Below, piece after piece: positions 32,066 to 41,619 of a DNA stretch of 64,000 bases. The translations under genes were made by a program, and so were the position numbers. The stretch lies in NCBI GenBank assembly GCA_002049455.2, contig KV918866.1, positions 160,202 to 224,201 of the forward strand. The letters run 5' to 3'. Positions within the stretch are counted from its first letter, which is position 1, and every line of letters starts with the position of its first letter. The DNA comes from Porphyra umbilicalis (Eukaryota; Rhodophyta; Bangiophyceae; Bangiales; Bangiaceae). The notes below the pieces were generated by a model, which did not search any database, was not told the DNA's origin, and was given only the letters and a program-made list of their open reading frames with translations.

Positions 32066-32431
32066 CGTGCCGTCCGAGCGGATGAGCCCCTCACCCCCAT
32101 GGACGGGCGCGGCGCCAGCGGGATGGTGGACGGCGCCAAACGGACCGACCGACGGGAGGGGCACGACAAAAAGCGCGGCCAGGTCGACGCCGCGGTCAGC
32201 GGGACATGGTGCCACTGGCCACCGAGACAGGGAGACAGTCCGGGTGGGGGACACCACGTGGCGAGCTGACGACTTGAGTTTCACCCCCCAAACGTCCAAC
32301 CCTGAATTCCGGGACTGGGGTGCTGACGATCACGCGCCGCACGGCGCGTGCACCGCGCGCCGCGCCGCTGCTCGGCCGCGCCGACGCGCTGTCGCCCCCA
32401 CCCCCCCCCCCTCGCCACCACCCCGCGCGCC
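32066..32431. promoter_or_regulatory. Shared divergent promoter, EDEM-like and SAYSD1-like genes
   Basis: 366 bp separate the two divergent start codons. No TATA box is obvious. It contains two short C tracts near 32400. If SAYSD1 starts at 32320 the spacer shrinks to 254 bp. Confidence 0.5.
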
Positions 32432-32727
32432 ATGGCGTCCCCCCCCCCCTCCTCACCGCCGTCGCCGTCGTTGTCGCCGCCGGTGCCTATGCGGCCGCGA
32501 CGCGTGCCGTCGCGGCCGCCCTCCCCGACGCGCTGCCGCTGTGGTTTGCCGCCACGGTGGCGGCGGGCATGGGCGCCCACCTGTGCGTCCGCGCCGCGCC
32601 GCGGCCCGCGTCGACGCCGTCGGCCTACTCGCTGTTCAACCGGGGGGGGGCCCCGCTGCTCGGTGCGGCGACGGCGGAGAGCGTGGCCGCCGCCGCGGGC
32701 GTCGCGGGGCCCGTGTACGAGGCGGAC

Positions 32728-32761
<34 letters not shown>

Positions 32762-33033
32762 CGGGGTGCGGGGGGGGGGTACCGTCTCGGCCGCGCGTTG
32801 GGGGGGGGGGGGGGGGGGGAGCGCCGGCGGCGGCCGCCGCCGCTAGCGGCGCGCCGGCGCCGGCCGGCGGTGGCGGCGCCGGCGGGGGTGGGGGCGACGC
32901 CGGCGGCGGGGGTGGGGGCGGCGGCGGCTATGCGTCGCAGCTGGCCGCGGCGCGGGCGGCGGCGGCGGCGCGCCACGCGCGGGCGACGGGGGGGCGCTCG
33001 TGGTTGTCTGAGATGCTGACGTCCCGGTGGTAG
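32432..33033 (+). CDS. SAYSD1: SAYSvFN-domain protein (SAYSD1-like)
   Basis: The body shows a hydrophobic segment (LLTAVAVVVAAGAYAA), a second (LWFAATVAAGMGAHL), then STPSAYSLFNRGGAPLLGAA, the SAYSvFN signature. In animals SAYSD1 is a small ER-membrane protein that senses UFMylated, stalled ribosomes at the translocon. The family domain is about 70 residues and normally C-terminal. Here a Gly-rich stretch spanning a 32-base G run (32730-32761) and a helical tail (LAAARAAAAARHARATG) follow, ending SEMLTSRW. The natural start ATG 32432 (MASPPP) is one frame off the body across the C tract 32439-32449; without a frameshift the first in-frame ATG is 32320. Confidence 0.8.
32730..32761 (+). repeat. 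32-base G homopolymer
   Basis: Lies inside the SAYSD1-like coding frame. Other long tracts include 37043-37073 (31 G) and 45097-45117 (21 G). Length is unlikely to be exact in the assembly. Confidence 0.9.
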
Positions 33034-33960
33034 GGTGGCCGCGCGCCGGTCGGCGGGTGGGCGGCGCGGCGGTGGCGGTCGGCCCGCTTTGAGGGCCGCC
33101 TGTGGCGGGCGGGCGGGCGGGTGAGGGGGCACGCGTGCCCCCCTTGGCTGCTTTGGGGCGAGCCGCGCGCCCTGCACGCGCTTGTCCCGGGTGGGGCGGT
33201 AGCTGCCGTGACCGACGCCGCCCCCGCCCGTGACGGACGTTGCCCCCGCCCGTGGTCGCCGCGCTTTGGCCGTCGGGGGGAGGCGCAGAGGCTGCCCGCT
33301 GTTGCGTCGTGGGCGCGCCGCCGGGTCGGTGGGCGGGCTCGTGGAGGGCAGAGCCGTGGCTTGGTGGAAGCGCCAGTGTTCAAGGGCGCGAGCGGATGCG
33401 CCGCTTTGTCGGGCTCCGAGTCGATTGTTCCGTCTGTGCCGGGCGCAGCCACAGGCACAACCAAGTCCTCTCTGGGCGTGCTTGTATGCATGTCCCGCTT
33501 TGCTTGTGGCCATTGCGACCACCTGGTGCAGCTAGCGCGTCGCCGGCCACTGCGTCGGCGAGGGTGGGGCGGGCCCTTGGAGCGGCCCACGGTGCACGGG
33601 GGGGGCGACGCTCCCGTTGCAAACCCAGGGTGAAAAGGAAACGAGGGGATTTCGGTGCGGAAGAGCTGCTCACCGACGGACGAACCCGTGCGCGCTGCTC
33701 TTCCCGACGGCCCGTGGCCGTTGCCAGGAGCGCCCTCTCACAGAGCCGACACGGGCATGAGGCGCACGGCCTACCCACCCTTTTACAATTTGTCCTGTGG
33801 CGGCAAAGGGCTCGGGCGCTCGGGCGCGGCCGCCCCCGCTGCCGGCCGGCGGAGGTGGTGGAGGCGGGCGCGGCTGCCCCGCGCGCGCAACGGGCGGCGG
33901 CGGCGGCGGTGATCAGCGTCAGAGCTGTCAAGGGGTGGTGCTGGTGTCGGCGGTGGCAGA
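33034..33960. other. Intergenic between SAYSD1-like and GT61 genes
   Basis: No convincing gene. The plus- and minus-strand open frames here run into the 15-bp minisatellite. Confidence 0.4.
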
Positions 33961-34320
33961 GTCGGCGATGGCCGCGTCGGCGATAGCCGCGTCGGCGATA
34001 GCCGCGTCGGCGATAGCCGCGTCGGCGATAGCCGCGTCGGCGATAGCCGCGTCGGCGATAGCCGCGTCGGCGATGGCCGCGTCGGCCGTTGCCGCGTCGG
34101 CCGTTGCCGCGTCGGCCGTTGCCGCGTCGGCCGTTGCCGCGTCGGCCGTTGCCGCGTCGGCCGTTGCCGCGTCGGCCGTTGCCGCGTCGGCGGTGGCCGC
34201 GTCGGCGATAGCCGCGTCGGCGATAGCCGCGTCGGCGATAGCCGCGTCGGCGATAGCCGCGTCGGCGATAGCCGCGTCGGCGATAGCCACGTCGGCAGTG
34301 GCCGTGTCGGCGGTGGCCGC
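33961..34320. repeat. 15-bp minisatellite, 24 copies in symmetric blocks
   Basis: The unit gtcggcgatagccgc recurs exactly every 15 bp. Variants are ordered in blocks: one gatg, six gata, one gatg, seven ccgttg, one cggtgg, six gata, then cagtgg and cggtgg. As 15 is a multiple of three all frames stay open: ASAIA units on the plus strand, AAIAD units on the minus strand. It may encode the C-terminal tail of the GT61 gene (minus-frame stop at 33928). Confidence 0.92.
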
Positions 34321-34346
34321 GCCGGGCGCCCCCCCGCCATCGGCCG

Positions 34347-36610
34347 TCACGCCACCCCCAGCGACAGGCGGCGGCGCGTGGCCCGCCGCTGCCCCACTTG
34401 CAGACCCCCCCTCGGCCGTGCCCGACGACCCCTCGAGGCCCCCCCCCACGCCCTCTGCCGGCTCTGACGCCCCCCCCCCCGTGGGCCAAGCCCCCCCCCC
34501 CCCCCCGCCGCCGGCGCGTGGACCCCCTCAGCGGCGCCCCCCCCCGCGTCCGGCGCGCGCTCACCCCCCCCCCCCCCCCCCCCTCCCCCTCCCCCTCCCC
34601 AACCCGCCGCCACTGCCCCGCCGCCACCGCCCGCCGCAGCGCGGTGGCGACGGCGGTGGAGAGGGCGGCGACTTCCCCCCCCCCCGTTCCCCCCAAACGT
34701 CTGCTCCGCATCCCGGTAGTGCTGCATGCACGCCACCGTCCGGGCGGTGCACGCGGCGACCGTTTCCGTAACGTCGACGCCCCCGCCGCCCCCCGCGCCC
34801 GCCGGGGCGGGCGCCACGCGGCGGCCGGGATAGCCGACCGCCGGCAGCGGCAGGTCGACGCCGACGTACGCCACGGGCGCGGCGGCGGTGATTGTTTCAA
34901 AGAGCGGCATCCGAAAGCCGCCGGGCCACAACTCAATGAGCGTGCCACCCCCCCCGCCGCCGCCGTCGACGTTGCTCCCGTCGCGGCCGCCGTCGGGGGT
35001 GCCCCCCCCCGCCATGCCGGCGGGGGCGGGCGCCCACGCGCCCACCACCGCCGTCGTCAAGGCGGCGCCGTGGACGCCAACAATGACGGCGGCGCCGGCG
35101 AGCGGCGCCAGCTGGCCCGCCAACGACACGCCCGGCGTGCACGGGACGACGGTTAGGCGGCCGCCGGCAGCGGCCGCCGCCGCCCCCAGCGTCGCGACCA
35201 GCCGCGCCTCAGACGCATCATCAAAGCGCCGCCGGTGCGCGCGGCGGCGCGACAAGTAGACGACGCGTAGCGGGAGGCGCCACGACGGCGGCGGCGGGGC
35301 GGCAGCAGCAGGGGTGGCGCCCGCGGCGCCCGACGCGGCCGCCGCAGCCGCAGCGACCGCCGCCGCGCGCACGTCGGGGGGCAGCGGCAGCACCGCGTGC
35401 AGCGCCGCGTAATCCTCCCGCGCCATGGCGTTGAGGGCGCCGCCCGCGGGGGCGGTGCGGGCGCCGACGGTGACCCGGTTGGACCAGGAGCCGACGACCG
35501 CCGCGGCGGCATAGGCGGCGGGCGTCTCGTCGAGGAGGTCCGTCACCGTGACCCCCCCGTGGGCGACGCGGCGAGCACCGCCGCGAGCAGCCCCGCCGAC
35601 CACGAGGAGCCGTTGGTGACGGCGCGGCCAATGTAGCGGTCGGCGAGGTGCACGACGACGGCGGGGGCGGGCGGCAGGCCGTAGCGGCGGGGGTGGCGCA
35701 GCACGTGGTGCAGCGCGAGGAGCTTCATCGCCGCGTGCGCAATGTTCAAGTCGAGGGCTTTGAGGCGCAGGAGCACCGCGGGGGGGGCCCGCACCGCCCC
35801 GGCCGCCGCGGGGGGGGCGCCGGTCGCCGCCGCCGCCGCCCCCGCCGCCGCCGCCGCCGCCGCCGCACCCGCCGCGCCCGTCGGCGACCGGGGCACCGGG
35901 CGCCACCCGTGGCGCCACGCCACCCGCCACGGCGGTGGCGGCGGCGGCGGCGGGGGGTCCCCCCACCACGCCGCCGCCGCGGAGCGGCCGACGAGCGCGC
36001 GGCAATCCGCCTTGCCCGCCGGCAGCCGCCCCCCGTCCCACGCGACGCACGCAACGGTGACGGGGCGCGGGGTTGCCCCCCCCCACCCCCACCCCCACCC
36101 CCGCCGGGTCCCGGCGGCCGCGGCCGCAACGGTCGCCGCCGAAAACGGGGCGCCCACACACAACGCCTCGGTTGCGGAGCGCACGTCCGCCCGGTCCACG
36201 CACCGCACCGACGGCGGGGGCGGGCGGGGGGCCGACGCCGCCCCCACCCCCACCGCCGCCGCCGCCGCCGCTGCCGCGTCGGGGGGGGGGTGCGGCGGCG
36301 CCGCGACGGCGCCCTCCCACACGGTCCCCGGCGCGGCGGCGGGGGCGGCGGCGGGGGTGGCCGCCCGGCGGGCGGGGGTGGGGCCCGCGCGGCGCGGCGG
36401 CGCGGCGGCGCCGCCGCGCCCGCCGGCGCCGGCGGCGGCGCCGACGCTGCCACCGACCGGGGGCCCCCACCCGCCAGACCGCCGCTCGACGGTGAGGAGG
36501 GAGAGCGCGGCGACGCCAACAGCCGCGGCGGCGAGCCACCCGAGCGCCCCGACGGCGCGCCGCCGCGCGCGCGCCGCCGCCGCGCGCGCCCACCCGCCGC
36601 CGCCGTCCCC

Positions 36611-36641
<31 letters not shown>

Positions 36642-36700
36642 CTACCGCCGCCGCCCAGCTGCTTGGTCGTCATTGTCGTTGCCGCCACCCCCGCCGTCAT
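34347..36700 (-). CDS. GT61-family glycosyltransferase, type II membrane, frame breaks
   Basis: Start at ATG 36700 (MTAGVAATTMTTKQLG; second ATG 36673). A short cytosolic part and one membrane anchor (VGALGWLAAAAVGVAALSLL, about residues 55-75) lead into a Pro/Ala-rich stem. The lumenal domain begins near VRCVDRADVRSATEALC. At the C7 tract 35552-35558 the frame shifts by one, from LAAVLAAS to VTVTDLLDETPAAYA. The catalytic region has LPLRVVYLSRRRAHRRRF, VIVGVHGAALTTAVVGAW, TLIELWPGGF and PVAYVGVDLP, matching GT61 (DUF563) plant/algal Golgi transferases. After MQHYRDAEQTFGG further shifts at C tracts 34675-34694 seem needed to reach VAALSTAVATALRRAV. The true C-terminus is uncertain. Confidence 0.82.
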
Positions 36701-37041
36701 CCCTCCCCCCCGCCGCCGCCGCCGCCGTCTCTGCCGCACCCGCACCCGCCGCCGCCGGCGTGTCGGCCGCCCCGCGCGGCGGGCGCGCCCGCCCCCCCGC
36801 CGCCGCCGCGCGGGCGGGCGCGGGTGCCCCGCCCCGCGGCGGCACCCCCCCCCCCCGGCGGGAGTGGCGGCCGCGGCGGCGGCGGGCGCCGCGGCGGCGG
36901 CCGCCGCGCGGCGGCGGCGGCGGGGGCGCCCCGCGGCGCGGGCGCGCGCGCGCCGCCGCCGCGGCGGCGCCGACGGGCCGACGCGCGCGCGGGGGGCCCG
37001 CGGGGGAAGCGCTTCATGGCGTCGGTGGGGAGGGGAGGGGG

Positions 37042-37074
<33 letters not shown>

Positions 37075-37499
37075 TGGGTGGGGGTGGGTGGAGGGTACAC
37101 ACTCCCTCGGCTACGGGCGGCGGCAGCGGCGGCGCGGCGGCGCGGCGGGTGTGTGTGCCCGTGTGTGTCGGCGGCCGCCGCGGCCGCGCGCGCCCGTGGC
37201 GCCGGTCGGTGGCGCGCGCGACTGTCGGTCGCGCGGGCGTGCAACCAAAATTGTGCCACGCGTCGGTTACACACGCATCCGGTTTGCGTTGTGGGCCCGC
37301 TCACGCGACGCAGTGGGGCCACGGCGGTGCGTCGATGCGTGGCGTAGCGTATCTGGCCCAACTGTCGACCAGCTTTCGAAATGTCGACCACTTTACAGGA
37401 ATGGCCGTCCCCCAAGGTTGACTGCAAAGAACCGCGGTGAGACGGTTCGCCGCCTCAGATCTGCCGTGTCCGCTCTTCCAACCTTGTCCCCAGCTCTGT
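36701..37499. other. GC-rich 5' flank of GT61, includes 31-base G tract
   Basis: Open frames on both strands are compositional. A minus ATG at 37017 (MKRFPRG) could be an upstream GT61 start if one base is missing near 36703-36709. G tract at 37043-37073. The composition becomes ordinary after about 37250, where the pogo-like element begins. Confidence 0.4.
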
Positions 37500-38749
37500 A
37501 TGGCACGCTCACCCACCCGTGTCACCAACGTGGCCACCGGCAACCCATCGGCACCCCTCCCCTTTTTTTCTGCACGCCTCCCCATCACGTCGTCCCCCTC
37601 CTCGGACGGATTCACTGCCGCCGAGGCCACCCCCGACCGCCCAAAGTGGCGCACCCGATTGACGTCGGACATGCGGGAGAAGCTGGCGGCGGCTCGAGAG
37701 GCGCTGGGTACGGACACTGTGGCCGAGCTCATGATGGCCACGGGTGCCTCGCGCTCTAACGTGTGGACATGGCGGCGCTTAACGGACGTCCCCGTCAAGC
37801 TGGGGCGCCCGACCTTTTTTTCACCCGAGCAAGAGGACGCCGTGACGACGAACATGGCTGCCTGGACAAAGGGCGACGACTTTCTCACCTGTGAGCTGGC
37901 TGCCGTTCTTTTGCGTCTGTACATTGCGGATTTGAGGCGGAATGAGGAGTCCGAGCGTCGGTTTGGTGATGGTGGGCTCCCTTTAGTCGGTCTTTTTTTT
38001 ATTTGTCTTTGGAGAGGCACCCGCAGCTCCATCGAGTAAGGCCCGTTGGGATTGAAAGTGCTGGCGTGGATGCCTCAGCACCAGAGGCTGTAGCCCAATT
38101 TTTTGCTGCTTCTCGTTTTCTCTCTCGTGACTTCAATATCACCCGGTCGGCACAGGTATGGAACACGGACGAGTCCATGATAAACGCTCAAGCCTTGATG
38201 GAGACCACCCGCATGACCGTGGTGGCGGGAAAGGGGGCTACGAACCCCGACTTCGTTTTCCCGAGCGTGCACGGTGGCGCGGAGGCGGCCAGCTTGATCC
38301 CCACCGTTTGTGCCGACGGCACCCATGCTTCGGTCATTGGCCTCCGGATGCTCAAAGCCTCCAAGGTGGTGGTACTCATGTTCCCATCTCACCTGTACCA
38401 CATTCTCCAAGCGCTGGACAGCGACCCCTTCCTCAAGGCAAATGCGTACGCGCGCGCTCACATTCGCGGCTTGCTGCCCACCCTTCCCCGCAATTTCAGT
38501 TTCAACTGTGTGTCGGACTGCTCGCAGTTTGCGACAAGAGATCCGCCGGTGACGGCACGACAGTGGTACACAGCGTTACGCCACAACGTATTCGTAAAAG
38601 TCGCGCGTCGCTCCAGCAGCAGGACATCGAAGGGCAGCACGCTAAGGTGTTTCCGCGTCGACAACTACATTTCCTGGTTTCGGCAGCGGGTGCCTGTTGT
38701 CTTCCAGCACGTGAGCGTTCGTAACTTTCTCCAGGCGACTATCGGGTGA
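37500..38749 (+). pseudogene. Pogo/Jerky-like DDE transposase, frameshifted and deleted
   Basis: The N-terminal part (ATG 37500, MARSPTRVTNV) has a helix-turn-helix region (LMMATGASRSNVWTWRR). The frame shifts by one at the T8 tract 37993-38000, after which LERHPQLHRVRPVG continues it. The core starts with VWNTDESM (first Asp) and FVFPSVHG. It then passes from ASVIGLRMLKASK directly to LMFPSHLYHILQALDSDPF, which in pogo-like enzymes lies after the second Asp block. The segment with the second catalytic Asp is therefore missing, and the enzyme should be inactive. The frame ends at TGA 38747-38749, but the next ORF is in the same frame. Confidence 0.8.
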
Positions 38750-38752
38750 CAT

Positions 38753-39097
38753 GTGGCTGCCATGCTGGACGACGATGCGGAGGGGCTCCTTCCCGTCGCC
38801 ATCGCTTCCTTTTGCCTCCCTCGACTGAGTAGAAAAGACAGAATGATGCGCGAGCGCGAGCGCCAGAGGAGGCGGCGGGGGAGTAACAAAGAGCCGGAAG
38901 GCGGCGACGACGAACCGGGTGGCAACGACGACGGGCCGGACGGCGGCAGCGACGAGCCGGACGGCGGCGGCGACGACGAGCCAGACACCGGCGACGACGA
39001 GCCGGATGCCGGCGACGACAACGAACCCGACGCCGGCGAAGACGACGACAAGTTGGATGCCGAAGACCATGAGTTGGACGGTCGTGGGGTGGCTTGA
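38753..39097 (+). CDS. Acidic repeat ORF following the pogo-like frame
   Basis: In the same frame as the transposase and separated from it by one stop codon. 114 residues: MAAMLDDDAEGLLPVAIAS, then a basic stretch (RERERQRRRRG) and imperfect DDEPDAG-type acidic repeats. It may be the former C-terminal tail of the transposase, since acidic tails are common in pogo-like proteins, or chance. Confidence 0.35.
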   Translation: MAAMLDDDAEGLLPVAIASFCLPRLSRKDRMMRERERQRRRRGSNKEPEGGDDEPGGNDDGPDGGSDEPDGGGDDEPDTGDDEPDAGDDNEPDAGEDDDKLDAEDHELDGRGVA

Positions 39098-40151
39098 GCC
39101 GCCGGTGGGGAGGAGGAGGTGGTTGACGCAAATGTGGATGGCGTGAGGGGGGCTGGCGATGCGATTGTGTCGCGGCGGCCGCCCAGCAGGCCTATGCGGC
39201 GTCGTCCAGAAAATGTGTACAAGAACAACGCAAGCTGGGAACTCGATGCGTTTTGCTCGCGCCTGCTAAAGAAATATGAGGCTACAAAGTGGGGCGGGGA
39301 TTGGGCGTCTTTGTTCGTCGCGTACGCCCTCCCCGTCGAGCTTCCCGTGCTGAGGGCGACCGACAACACGCCGAGGGCGTGACCGTCTCGGCGGTCGGCG
39401 GCGGGGGCGGCAGCAGCGGCAGCGGCGGCACGGCCGCCCACGGTGGCAGGGGCAACGATTTCGTCGGGGCTGGGGCCGCCTCCACACCAACGGCGGACGC
39501 CGTGTCGCCGCAGGCCGATGGAAGCGGCGTCCCTGGCAATGCCGCCGCCGAAAAAAATGCGGGCGTCAGGGGAGGGCTCGGCAGTGGCGGCAGCGACGGC
39601 GGCAGCGCCAGTGCTGTCCCGAGCGTCGCCGCACACAGCGGCGCGGTCGTCGACCCGCTGCACGACGCGGCGGCGCGCGGCAGAGCTCTGCGGGCCACCA
39701 ACCACACGCGGGGCAGCGACGGCGGCGGCGGCGGCCGGCGCAACATCGAGCCGGTCTGCACCAGCCGCACAATGGGAAACGCGGACAGCGGGCGCGTCGA
39801 CGGCGCCGGCGGCACGGTGAAAGCAGCGCTCCCGCCAGTGCCGCTGCCGACAAAAGACGTGTCAGCCGCCGCGGCGACGGTGGCGGAGGTTGTGGCAGCA
39901 GCGGTGCAGCTGCCGCCGACGCCGCCGTCTCCACGCCGTGAGGACCCGCGGCGCCAGCAGGAAGACCCGCCTTAATGGGCGCGTCGGCCGGGTCGAAGGT
40001 GCCACCGCCACGGCCACTGTCAGTATCAGCAGTGGCGACCTCGGGGGGGAGCGGGGCACACGGAGTGGGTGTGCCAAGAACCGCCGCCGTCATGGCGGCG
40101 GCGGCGGCGGCCGCCTCCGTCGCCGACGCTGCCAACGTCCCGGCCGAGCAG
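39098..40151. other. GC-rich stretch, coding status unclear
   Basis: Open frames on both strands, Ala/Gly/Pro-rich. A minus-strand continuation of the 40152-41024 ORF through a one-base shift at the C tract near 40180 would read into AGTLAASATEAAAA, which looks coding, but I cannot define a gene. Confidence 0.3.
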
Positions 40152-41024
40152 CTACGGCGCCGCCCCCGCCCCACCCCCCCCCCTCCCTTGCGCGCGCGCA
40201 AGCCGCACGCCGTCCGACACCCCCCGCAGCGACGGGGGCACCGCCCCAGCCGGCGGCGCGAGCACCGCCCCCATCTCTTCCGGGCTAAGCACCGCATCGC
40301 CCGAAGCCGTGACGCGCGCGAGCGTGCGGCTGTCCGCCGCCGCGCCGCGGTGGGGTGCCGCGAGGAGCAGCGGATGGACGTACGTTTTTTCTAGGCACTG
40401 GAGGAGGGGCAAGCCGGAGCGGAGGTAGCGGCCCGTGGTTGCCGCGCCCGTGGGGGCCGCCGACGAGCCGCCGCCGCAATTGTCGCCGCCTGAGCCACCC
40501 TCGCCGCCACCGCCGATGCCGCCGCCGTCTTCGTCGCCAATGTCGCCACCATCGCGTCCGGCGTCGCCCACCCACCGCGGGGACCGCGACGGCACCGCGT
40601 CGCCAAGGAGGTCTGCATACGAGGCGACGCCCGCAACGCCGCCGCACCCGACGGCGGCGAGGGCAGCGGCTTCTCCGTCGACGCCGCTCCCGCTGGCGCT
40701 GTCTTCCAATCTAAAGAGGGTACCGCGGCGCGACGGGTCGTGACAGCCGTCGCGCAACAGCCCGCGGCGGTCGGCGAGGGACGACGCGCTGCCGCCGACG
40801 CGGCGGACCTGTCCGCCGCGGCGTGCAAAGCCGTCGCGCTGCTGGTGCTCGAAGGGGTCGAGGCGGCCGACGCGGGTGCCACGGCGCCCGCCGACGGGGA
40901 TGCCGCCGACGGTGCCGCGGCCAGCCCCTCGGCGGCGGCCGTACGGGAGCTGTCCTTTGCAACCCTCATCGCCGCGGCTACCGCGACCGTTCGCAGCGGA
41001 GCGTCCTGGCGCGTACGCGCATGA
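40152..41024 (-). CDS. Hypothetical ORF, possible gene body
   Basis: The minus frame between about 41024 and 40152 reads protein-like in places (SLADRRGLLRDGCHDPSRR, TLFRLEDSASGSG, SYADLLGDAVPSRSPRW, LQCLEKTYVHPLLLAAPHR, SGDAVLSPEEMGAVLAP), separated by a Gly-rich linker. No family recognised. It overlaps the end of the purU-like frame and could be an unrelated gene with its start further upstream. The plus strand also has an open frame here (40740-41024), so the strand is not certain. Confidence 0.3.
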   Translation of the reverse strand, partial: SCAYAPGRSAANGRGSRGDEGCKGQLPYGRRRGAGRGTVGGIPVGGRRGTRVGRLDPFEHQQRDGFARRGGQVRRVGGSASSLADRRGLLRDGCHDPSRRGTLFRLEDSASGSGVDGEAAALAAVGCGGVAGVASYADLLGDAVPSRSPRWVGDAGRDGGDIGDEDGGGIGGGGEGGSGGDNCGGGSSAAPTGAATTGRYLRSGLPLLQCLEKTYVHPLLLAAPHRGAAADSRTLARVTASGDAVLSPEEMGAVLAPPAGAVPPSLRGVSDGVRLARAQGRGGGGAGAAP

Positions 41025-41619
41025 GAAAGTCGGCGAGGCAGTGGTAGGCGAGGGAGACGAGCAACACCACCCGCTTGACCGCCGACGCGTAGCTGAGCGT
41101 CCACTCCATCGCGTCACGGGCGGCGAGGTCGACAAGCGCCGATTCGACAACGCCCATGTTGGCCGCCCTGACGTGTACCTCGGCGTAGTCAAAGACGAGG
41201 CGCTGGAAGTAGCGGTGGCAGTTCATATCACTAAACTTCCCCGAGGTGAGGATGTTGCAGCCGTACTTGTAGAACAGCTGGCCGAGGGAGGCAACGACGC
41301 CCTTCTTGTCGGGGAAGGAGATGAGAAGGGTGGCGAGCTTCCGGGGGGAGTCGGGCTCTGCCGCGCCACCTGACGTGGTAGCCGAAGCTGTCGGGTCGGG
41401 TGCCGAGGGGGGGGTCGTCGGCGCCGCCGCCGCCGGGGCACGTGGCGGCCGGCGGACGGCCGCGCGGCCGAGGCTGGTGCGGCAGCGGGCGGCCGCCCGG
41501 CAGGCAGCGGTCGACAGGCGGTCGGCAGAGCGGCCGAGACGGGTCGCGGCGGCGGCTGCCGCAAACGCCGGGGGGGCGCCCTCGCCGGGCCGCGCCGCGA
41601 GGCGGGAGCAGGCGGCCAT
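40978..41619 (-). pseudogene. purU: Truncated PurU-like formyltetrahydrofolate deformylase
   Basis: From ATG 41619 (MAACSRLAARPGEGAP) come about 110 Ala/Arg-rich residues, fitting an organellar transit peptide. An ACT domain typical of PurU follows: LATLLISFPDKKGVVASLG, YKYGCNILTSGKFSD, RYFQRLVFD. The start of the formyltransferase domain is present (RVVLLVSLAYHCLADFLMR), then the frame ends at 40978 after LRCE. None of the formyltransferase catalytic blocks (the Asn-His-Asp site) is found downstream in any frame. Either the gene is truncated, or an intron begins near the gtacgc after that segment and the last exon is elsewhere. PurU releases formate from 10-formyl-THF. Confidence 0.7.

Noticed and set aside
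30536-32269. 577-codon plus-strand ORF opposite the EDEM-like gene
   Set aside because: Antisense to well-conserved GH47 blocks; no motif of its own.
35648-37759. 703-codon plus-strand ORF opposite the GT61 gene
   Set aside because: Runs antisense to clear GT61 motifs and is almost entirely Arg/Pro/Gly/Ala, as expected of a GC-rich shadow frame.
38188-38461. Minus-strand ORFs within the pogo-like region
   Set aside because: Shadow frames of the DDE core on the plus strand.
40740-41024. Plus-strand 94-codon ORF
   Set aside because: Ala-rich with some helical look, but it is antisense to the purU-like end and the better-looking minus frame; strand undecided, so not called.
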